Shown piece by piece: positions 56,667 to 64,000 of a stretch of 64,000 nt of DNA. Below the pieces are notes generated by a model. The model was given only the letters and a program-made list of their open reading frames with translations. It was not told the origin of the DNA and made no database searches. Numbering within the stretch: the first letter of the stretch is position 1; each line of letters starts with the position of its first letter. Made by a program: the position numbers and the translations under genes. This DNA is from Paramagnetospirillum marisnigri (lineage in GTDB: Bacteria > Pseudomonadota > Alphaproteobacteria > Rhodospirillales > Magnetospirillaceae), in contig NZ_LWQT01000047.1 in the NCBI RefSeq assembly GCF_001650715.1, forward strand, positions 1 to 64,000, written 5' to 3'.

Positions 56667-58379
56667 ATGTCCAGGGCGGTTTGGCAAAGCCTGCGTTTGC
56701 GGCAGCGGTTCATGATCGCGGTCGGGCTTGGCGTTATCGTCATGGCGACCCTTATTGTCGTGTTCATTGCCCGCTTCGAGGAGCAGGCCCTGGAGCGCAA
56801 GCTTCACGAGCTCAGCGTCAACGAGATGACCTCGCTGCACGCCCTGATCCTCAATGTCATGGCCACCCGTCCCGAGGATGCCGACAATATCGGCATCAAG
56901 GTGTTCAACAAGTGGTTCGACAGCCGTAACATCCATTACGCGGGCAAGGTCTGGAGCGTGTGGGGGCCCAAGGTCGCCGCCCATATGAAGGAGGCCGAGC
57001 CCGAGCGCCAGCCCAAGAGCGCCCAGGATGACATCGACCAGGAGGCCCTGGTCAGCGGCAAGCCGGTGGGGCGCATGGTCGGGGGATACTATCGCTATGC
57101 CATGCCCATCGTGCTCGGCGTCACCGACGGCGCCAAGGACGAGGTCTGTTATGCCTGTCACGGCGGTATGGGCATGCAGGATGGCGATGTCATCGCCGTG
57201 CTGTCGTCGTCGCTGTCCAATGCCGAGGAAAAGGCCGAGCTGAACAAGGTGCTGATGGCGCTGATCGGCTTCGGCCTGGGAGCGACGGTCCTGTCCGTCT
57301 TCGGCATCCGCTCCATTCTGACCCGGGTGATCACCCGCCCCATCGGCCGCATGACCACCCTGATGGCCAAGCTGGCCGACGGTGATACCTCGGTGGAGAT
57401 CGAGGCGATCGAGCGCAATGACGAGGTCGGCGACATGGCCCGCACCGTTCAGGTGTTCAAGGAGCACATGCTGGACGCCGACCGCCTCCGTGCCAGCCAG
57501 GAGGAGGATCGCATCCGCGCTGCCCACGACCGCGATCTGGCCATGCGCCAGATGGCAGACAGTTTCGAAGGCACCGTCAAGGCCAAGGTGGCCGAGGTGG
57601 AGGCCTCGACCTCCGGTATCCGGGGCACCGCGCACTCCATGGCCAATCGCTCGGAAAAGAGCGGCGGCCGGTCGCTGGAAGTGGGCGAGGCGGCGGAAAT
57701 CACCACCGAGCGCGCGGCCGCCGTGTCCGAGGCCACGCGCAAACTGGCCCTGTCCATCAATGAGATCGCCCAGCAGGTGGGTGAATCCAGCCGGATCGCC
57801 CAGCAGGCGGTCAGCGACGTCAATACCACCGCCAGCCAGATGACCGGCCTGTCGCAGGCGGTCCAGGCCATCGGCAATGTGGTGCAGTTGATCAACGACA
57901 TCGCCGCCCAGACCAATCTGCTGGCGCTCAACGCCACCATCGAGGCCGCCCGGGCCGGCGAGGCGGGCAAGGGCTTCGCCGTGGTGGCCAACGAGGTCAA
58001 GAACCTGGCCAACCAGACCGCCAAGGCCACCGAGGAAATCTCGGTCCAGGTGGCGGCGGTGCAGGGCTCGACCCGCGAGATGACCGCCAGCATCCAAGGC
58101 GTGGTGGAGATCATCCGCACCATCGATAGCATCTCCAGCGCCATCGCCACGGCGGTGCAGCACCAGGAGAGCACCACCCACGACATCGCCTCCAATATCG
58201 ACGAAGTCGCCCATCAGGCGGGTGAGGTGTCGCGCAGCGTCACCGACCTGTCCAAGGCCTCGGCCATGAGTTGCGCCGGAACCATCCGGGTGATCTGGAG
58301 TGCGAAGAATCTGGCCAGGGTGGTGGAGGAACTCAGCCACGAGGCCGAACAGTTCCTGGTTTCCGTTCGCGGGAAATAA
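56667..58379 (+). CDS. Methyl-accepting chemotaxis protein with periplasmic c-type heme motif
   Basis: 570 aa. TM1 ~15-35, periplasmic domain ~36-196 of the DUF3365/Tll0287-like kind, with '[12 protein letters not shown]': Cys161, Cys164 and His165 form a CxxCH heme c site. TM2 ~197-217, HAMP ~217-270, and a signalling domain whose hairpin tip is '[20 protein letters not shown]' and '[14 protein letters not shown]'. It probably senses redox or gas ligands. The C-terminal helix from '[18 protein letters not shown]' departs from the usual repetitive Ala/Ser pattern. No CheB/CheR-binding pentapeptide tail is seen. Confidence 0.9.
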   Translation: MSRAVWQSLRLRQRFMIAVGLGVIVMATLIVVFIARFEEQALERKLHELSVNEMTSLHALILNVMATRPEDADNIGIKVFNKWFDSRNIHYAGKVWSVWGPKVAAHMKEAEPERQPKSAQDDIDQEALVSGKPVGRMVGGYYRYAMPIVLGVTDGAKDEVCYACHGGMGMQDGDVIAVLSSSLSNAEEKAELNKVLMALIGFGLGATVLSVFGIRSILTRVITRPIGRMTTLMAKLADGDTSVEIEAIERNDEVGDMARTVQVFKEHMLDADRLRASQEEDRIRAAHDRDLAMRQMADSFEGTVKAKVAEVEASTSGIRGTAHSMANRSEKSGGRSLEVGEAAEITTERAAAVSEATRKLALSINEIAQQVGESSRIAQQAVSDVNTTASQMTGLSQAVQAIGNVVQLINDIAAQTNLLALNATIEAARAGEAGKGFAVVANEVKNLANQTAKATEEISVQVAAVQGSTREMTASIQGVVEIIRTIDSISSAIATAVQHQESTTHDIASNIDEVAHQAGEVSRSVTDLSKASAMSCAGTIRVIWSAKNLARVVEELSHEAEQFLVSVRGK

Positions 58380-58526
58380 GGGTGGACTCAAAGCCGCATC
58401 GGGAAGGTGGATTCCGCCCCGGATGCTGATATAGGGTGAAGACCTGAGATGGTTGCCGCGTTACTATGCGGCAAAGGTGAATTCCGCATTTTGCATCGAC
58501 ACGGTCAGAGCATCAGGGGAGAAGCC

Positions 58527-59945
58527 ATGGGCTCGCGGCGGATGTTGGTGTTGGCGGCGCTGCTGGCGCTGTGGCCGGGCTTGTCCGCCCAAGCCGCATG
58601 CTCGGTGCGTCCGTCGACCTCCTCCGATCTCGCAGAATGTTCCGTCGCCGCCAAATCCGGCGATGCGGTGGCGGCACTGTTGCTTGGCGACGCCATGGCC
58701 GACATTTCGACCCGGCTTTATGATCCGCTGGCCGCCGCCGGATGGTGGGACCAGGCAGCCCAGGGCGGCAGCAGCGTGGCCTTGCGGCGCCTGTTCGATG
58801 CCTATTGGTATGGTCGCGGGGTGGACAAGGATGTTGCCAGGGCCCGTGGCTATCTGGACCGGGCGGCGGCCGAGGGGGCGCCCTGGGCGCGGCTGACCCG
58901 GGCCCTGCTGCTGGAAAATGAGAACAAGGGCGAGGCCGCCGAGCTTTATACCGCCCTGGCGGCCGAAGGGAATTGTCTGGCCCAACTGCGGCTCGCCCAT
59001 GGCCATGACCGGGGCGGCTGGCTGGAGAAAAATCCGGCCCAGGCCTATTACTGGGCCAATGTGGCCGCGGCCAGCGCCCGCGCCCAGGGGCGGGCGGAGG
59101 GCCATCCCCTGTTCGAAAACCGTTTTCATTACGGTGATTGTTCGACCGAGTCCTATTTCTTCCGGCAGGAATCGGGTAAGGCCTTGCCCGCCGACCTGCG
59201 GCAGAAGGTGGACGCTTCGGCGGCGTCCTGGCGTCCCGGCCGCCTTCCCGAGCGGCAGGGACCGGTGGAAGTCCCGGCGGCCCTGGGGGTCGCCCCCGCC
59301 GGTCAGGGAGCCACGAGCGTAACCGCGCCGCGCCTGCCGGCCTGGCAACCGCTTCCGGCCGCGCTGCGCCGCGCTCCCGGCCGGGGGCAGGTGGGCGCCG
59401 AGGAGGTGTTCGCCACCGTTGGCCGTTCGGTCCATGTGGTGGTGGCCGCCCGCACCGAGGAGGACGTCAAGGCCAACCGGGTCCGCTTCGGCTCGGCGGT
59501 GGCCATGGACGAACGGACCCTGCTGACCAATTGCCATGTCATCGAGGAAATGGCGGTGATCTGGCTGCGCAAGGGCAATCAGATGATCAGGGCGACTCCG
59601 GCGGGCGGCGACGGTCAGACCGACCGCTGCCTGCTGACCGTCTCGCCGGGGCGCCTGTCGGCGGTGCCCGGCGTCAGAGCCTGGGAAGATCTGAGGGTGG
59701 GGGAAACCGTCTATTCCATCGGTGCCCCCAAGGGGCTGGAGGCGACCCTGGGCCAGGGATTGGTTTCCGGCCTGCGCGCCATCAAGGGCGTCCGCTATGT
59801 CCAGACCACGGCTCCCATCTCGGCGGGATCATCGGGGGGCGGCCTGTTCGACGCGGCGGGCAATCTGGTGGGAATCACCACCTTCCACCTGCGCGATGCC
59901 GACGGCCTCAACTTCGCCATCGCGGCGGAGGAATATTTCCGCTGA
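58527..59945 (+). CDS. Exported Sel1-repeat/trypsin-like serine protease fusion
   Basis: 472 aa from ATG 58527 with GGGGAG before it. Signal peptide 'MLVLAALLALWPGLSAQA'. Sel1-like repeats cover ~30-190 ('AAGWWDQAAQGGSSVALRRL', 'ARARGYLDRAAAEGAPWARL'). A Pro-rich linker precedes a trypsin-2-type domain from ~300: His in 'LTNCHVIEEM', Asp in 'GGDGQTDRCLL', Ser in 'APISAGSSGGGLFD'. All three catalytic residues are present. Likely a periplasmic protease whose repeats bind a partner. It meets the next gene tail to tail. Confidence 0.85.
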   Translation: MGSRRMLVLAALLALWPGLSAQAACSVRPSTSSDLAECSVAAKSGDAVAALLLGDAMADISTRLYDPLAAAGWWDQAAQGGSSVALRRLFDAYWYGRGVDKDVARARGYLDRAAAEGAPWARLTRALLLENENKGEAAELYTALAAEGNCLAQLRLAHGHDRGGWLEKNPAQAYYWANVAAASARAQGRAEGHPLFENRFHYGDCSTESYFFRQESGKALPADLRQKVDASAASWRPGRLPERQGPVEVPAALGVAPAGQGATSVTAPRLPAWQPLPAALRRAPGRGQVGAEEVFATVGRSVHVVVAARTEEDVKANRVRFGSAVAMDERTLLTNCHVIEEMAVIWLRKGNQMIRATPAGGDGQTDRCLLTVSPGRLSAVPGVRAWEDLRVGETVYSIGAPKGLEATLGQGLVSGLRAIKGVRYVQTTAPISAGSSGGGLFDAAGNLVGITTFHLRDADGLNFAIAAEEYFR

Positions 59946-60935
59946 TCAAACGTCCTTGGCGGTTCCGGCGGGCGGCAGCGGCCAGCGCAGGCTGAGACTG
60001 TCCGAGACCGGAGTGGCACCCTTCCCCGCCAGCCCGGGGGCGGGGGGAATGCGGGCGGGGAAGAACGGGCTTTCCGGTTCCACCGCGCTGGCGAAGGCCT
60101 CGGCCGCGCTCATCGGCGCCACATGGGCGACCACGGCGGCCACCGCCTCGGTGGTGGCATTGCTCGGCGGAGCCTTGGCGGCGGCCAGGCTGGGGGCGGT
60201 TTCGGCCACGGAATCGCGATCGGGGCGGGGAAGCGGGCGCGGCGGCAAGGCTCCGGCGCTGGCCAGCAGGGCGGGCTTGCCCGCATCGGCGTGGTCGTCG
60301 CCCAATGCGGTCTTGAAGCGGGCCTGCACCGTCTTGTACAGCCCCGCCACGGTCCCGGCTTTTCCGAAGACATCGGGATTGGCCCGGGCGGCGTCGGGCA
60401 GCAGCGAGCGGGCGGAATGCCGTGGATTGTCCTCCATGCCCTCGATGACGCGGGCGGCGCCGCCCGCGCCCAGGAAGTGGGCGAGATAGAGGTCGGAAGC
60501 GGTGGCGGCGCGGCCCAGCCGACGTTCCAGCACCTTGGCGTTATCCTTGGCGAACTCGGCGGCCATGATCGAGGACAGCTTGGGATCCTTGCGTAGGTCC
60601 AGGATGGCCTTCTTCAGGGCCTTGTCCTTCACATCCAGTTTCCCGTCCTCGCCTTTGACAATGGCGGCGGCCTCGGCATCCAGCCCATGCTCGGCGCCGT
60701 GGCGCTTGATCATGTCCAGCCAGGTCGGCGTGGTGAACTGGAACAGCCCGGCGGCGGAAGACCGCTTGTTGCGGGCCTGGGGATCGAGGCCGCTTTCCTG
60801 GGTGGCCTGGGCCAGCAGGTAATTGAATGACACGCCGGTGGTGTCGGCGGCCTCGCGGATGCCGGAAACCACATGACCGCCTTGGCGCGGTTCGGGGGTT
60901 TCGGTACGGATCACATCGGTGGTGGGGCTCTGCAT
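59946..60935 (-). CDS. Lytic transglycosylase-like (SLT domain) protein
   Basis: 329 aa from ATG 60935. No signal peptide. Residues ~25-200 are SLT-like: 'NYLLAQATQESGLDPQARN', with the catalytic Glu in 'QES', then 'SSAAGLFQFTTPTWLDMIKR' and 'DLYLAHFLGAGGAARVIEGM'. The C-terminal third is Pro/Ala rich and disordered. Similar proteins are flagellar or phage-like muramidases exported without a Sec signal. Its stop is adjacent to that of the protease gene. Confidence 0.8.
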   Translation of the reverse strand: MQSPTTDVIRTETPEPRQGGHVVSGIREAADTTGVSFNYLLAQATQESGLDPQARNKRSSAAGLFQFTTPTWLDMIKRHGAEHGLDAEAAAIVKGEDGKLDVKDKALKKAILDLRKDPKLSSIMAAEFAKDNAKVLERRLGRAATASDLYLAHFLGAGGAARVIEGMEDNPRHSARSLLPDAARANPDVFGKAGTVAGLYKTVQARFKTALGDDHADAGKPALLASAGALPPRPLPRPDRDSVAETAPSLAAAKAPPSNATTEAVAAVVAHVAPMSAAEAFASAVEPESPFFPARIPPAPGLAGKGATPVSDSLSLRWPLPPAGTAKDV

Positions 60936-61253
60936 GGGATGCCTCGGACTGCGACCTGGAGCCACTATAGCAGCAAAAGGTTACCAAGAATCGACTCGAT
61001 CCGCGCGGTGTTCCGCCGGGGGGGCTTTTCGGCGACTCTTTCACTTGACGGGGGGGGGCTGGATAAATAGGATGCCGCCTCTCCCGGGAGACCGGTGTAC
61101 GGCCATGGCCGAATTCTGGGTTTCTTTTGGGGGAGAGACAATAATTTCAACGCCGAACGGGTCGGCGACCGGAACCCGAATAAAACCCCGGTGGAAAAGC
61201 CGCCGGCGGTTTTTTCTTGGTTGCGTCGATTCGTGTGAAGGGAAAGTGACTGA
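60936..61253. other. Leader region of the str operon
   Basis: 318 bp without a convincing gene. It contains the promoter listed at 61045-61073 and a ~180-base untranslated leader before rpsL. Confidence 0.5.
61045..61073 (+). promoter_or_regulatory. Sigma-70-type promoter of rpsL-rpsG-fusA
   Basis: TTGACG (61045-61050), 17 bases with a G-tract, TAGGAT (61068-61073). It lies ~180 bp before rpsL. Confidence 0.5.
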
Positions 61254-61625
61254 ATGCCCACGATCAATCAATTGATCCGTAAGCCGCGCCAGCCCGTGGC
61301 GGCGCGCAACAAGGTCCCCGCCATGGAGGCCTGCCCGCAGAAGCGCGGCGTGTGCACCCGCGTCTACACCACGACGCCGAAGAAGCCGAACTCGGCCCTT
61401 CGTAAGGTCGCCCGTGTGCGCCTGACCAATGGCTTCGAAGTGACCAGCTACATTCCGGGCGAAGGCCACAACCTTCAGGAACACTCGGTGGTGATGATCC
61501 GCGGCGGTCGTGTGAAGGATTTGCCGGGCGTTCGCTACCACATCATTCGCGGCACTCTGGACACCCAGGGCGTCAAGGATCGCCGTCAGCGCCGTTCGAA
61601 GTATGGCGCGAAGCGTCCGAAGTAA
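61254..61625 (+). CDS. rpsL: 30S ribosomal protein S12 (uS12)
   Basis: 123 aa, standard length. '[14 protein letters not shown]' and '[20 protein letters not shown]' carry the lysine (in PKKPNS) where streptomycin-resistance changes arise in other bacteria; it is wild type here. '[20 protein letters not shown]' completes the match. First gene of the str operon. Confidence 0.98.
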   Translation: MPTINQLIRKPRQPVAARNKVPAMEACPQKRGVCTRVYTTTPKKPNSALRKVARVRLTNGFEVTSYIPGEGHNLQEHSVVMIRGGRVKDLPGVRYHIIRGTLDTQGVKDRRQRRSKYGAKRPK

Positions 61626-61638
61626 GGAGTAGATACAG

Positions 61639-62109
61639 ATGTCCCGTCGTCACGCTGCCGAGAAGCGCGAGATCACTCCCGACGCCAAGTTCGGTGATTT
61701 TGTCGTCGCCAAGTTCATGAACTGCCTGATGCTGGATGGCAAGAAGTCCGCCGCCGAGGCCATCGTCTATGGCGCCCTGGACAAGATCCAGGCCAAGACC
61801 GGCCAGGACCCGCTGAAGGTCTTCCACGAGGCCCTGGACAACGTCAAGCCGGCCCTGGAAGTCCGTTCCCGCCGCGTCGGCGGCGCCACCTATCAGGTTC
61901 CGGTCGAAGTCCGCACCGACCGTCGCCAGGCCCTGGCGATCCGTTGGCTGATCGACTACTCGCGCAAGCGGTCCGAGACCACCATGATCGACCGCCTGTC
62001 CGGCGAACTGCTGGATGCCGCCAACAACCGCGGTGCCGCCGTGAAGAAGCGTGAAGACACGCATCGCATGGCGGAGGCCAACAAGGCCTTCTCGCACTAT
62101 CGCTGGTAA
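61639..62109 (+). CDS. rpsG: 30S ribosomal protein S7 (uS7)
   Basis: 156 aa. '[20 protein letters not shown]', '[20 protein letters not shown]' and '[15 protein letters not shown]' are diagnostic. Thirteen bp after rpsL, with AAGGAG before the ATG. Confidence 0.98.
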   Translation: MSRRHAAEKREITPDAKFGDFVVAKFMNCLMLDGKKSAAEAIVYGALDKIQAKTGQDPLKVFHEALDNVKPALEVRSRRVGGATYQVPVEVRTDRRQALAIRWLIDYSRKRSETTMIDRLSGELLDAANNRGAAVKKREDTHRMAEANKAFSHYRW

Positions 62110-62133
62110 CCTCGAGCTCCGAGTAGACACACA

Positions 62134-64000
<1,867 letters not shown>

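Noticed and set aside
56121-58391. A 756-codon minus-strand frame over the STAS and chemoreceptor genes
   Set aside because: Antisense shadow rich in His, Gly and Asp with no domain pattern.

Overview
The window reads as a stretch of chromosome from a high-GC alphaproteobacterium of the Rhodospirillales. Gene content (NitT-type ABC transporter, CooS-like protein, flavocytochrome c, large hybrid kinases, many sensory proteins, phasin with internal repeats) fits a Magnetospirillum or Paramagnetospirillum relative; the genus is inferred from recall of protein families, not from a search. No tRNA, rRNA, insertion sequence or CRISPR array was seen.

Sulfur island, about 0.5-14.9 kb. A minus-strand operon with almost every junction overlapping (ATGA) runs ABC ATPase, Tat-exported binding protein, permease, CooC, a CooS-like protein, then cysteine synthase CysK. 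The CooS-like protein has the fold and most cluster ligands of Ni-CODH but carries Asp where one C-cluster cysteine belongs. Divergent from it are a 75-aa protein and an XRE-cupin regulator. Next comes a second minus-strand operon: DUF2325 protein, family 2A encapsulin shell, cysteine desulfurase with a ~220-residue disordered Pro/Ala-rich N-terminus (the predicted cargo), and a methyltransferase. Beside it lie a plus-strand flavocytochrome c sulfide dehydrogenase pair (fccA-fccB) and serine acetyltransferase CysE. Three of these promoters share a TAGACTAATAGATT-like element in the same orientation. The whole looks like one regulon for obtaining reduced sulfur, making cysteine, and storing sulfur in a protein compartment.

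Sensory block, about 14.9-27.2 kb. After an AT-richer gap come a periplasmic solute-binding-like protein, two related giant hybrid histidine kinases (1492 and 1641 aa), a single-domain receiver and an HD-GYP response regulator, all on the plus strand. This is probably a multistep phosphorelay ending in c-di-GMP breakdown.

Copper/thiol island, about 27.3-38.5 kb, minus strand. About sixteen tightly packed genes include two NosL-family proteins, a Cu(I) P1B ATPase, a TauE/SafE-like membrane protein, a free-standing 58-aa metal-binding domain, a TlpA-like thioredoxin, a LolD/FtsX-type ABC pair, a DUF2946 protein and several small membrane proteins. No nosZ is in the window, so the target of this metal handling is unknown.

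Housekeeping and mixed genes, about 38.6-64 kb: uvrD, prmA, a GAF protein, a gamma-glutamylcyclotransferase-like protein, dacA, a repeat-containing phasin, clpS-clpA, rplM-rpsI, a PAS histidine kinase, an RsbU/RsbW/RsbV-like partner-switching set followed by a chemoreceptor with a c-type heme motif, a Sel1-trypsin fusion, a lytic transglycosylase-like protein, and the str operon rpsL-rpsG-fusA, with fusA cut off by the window end.
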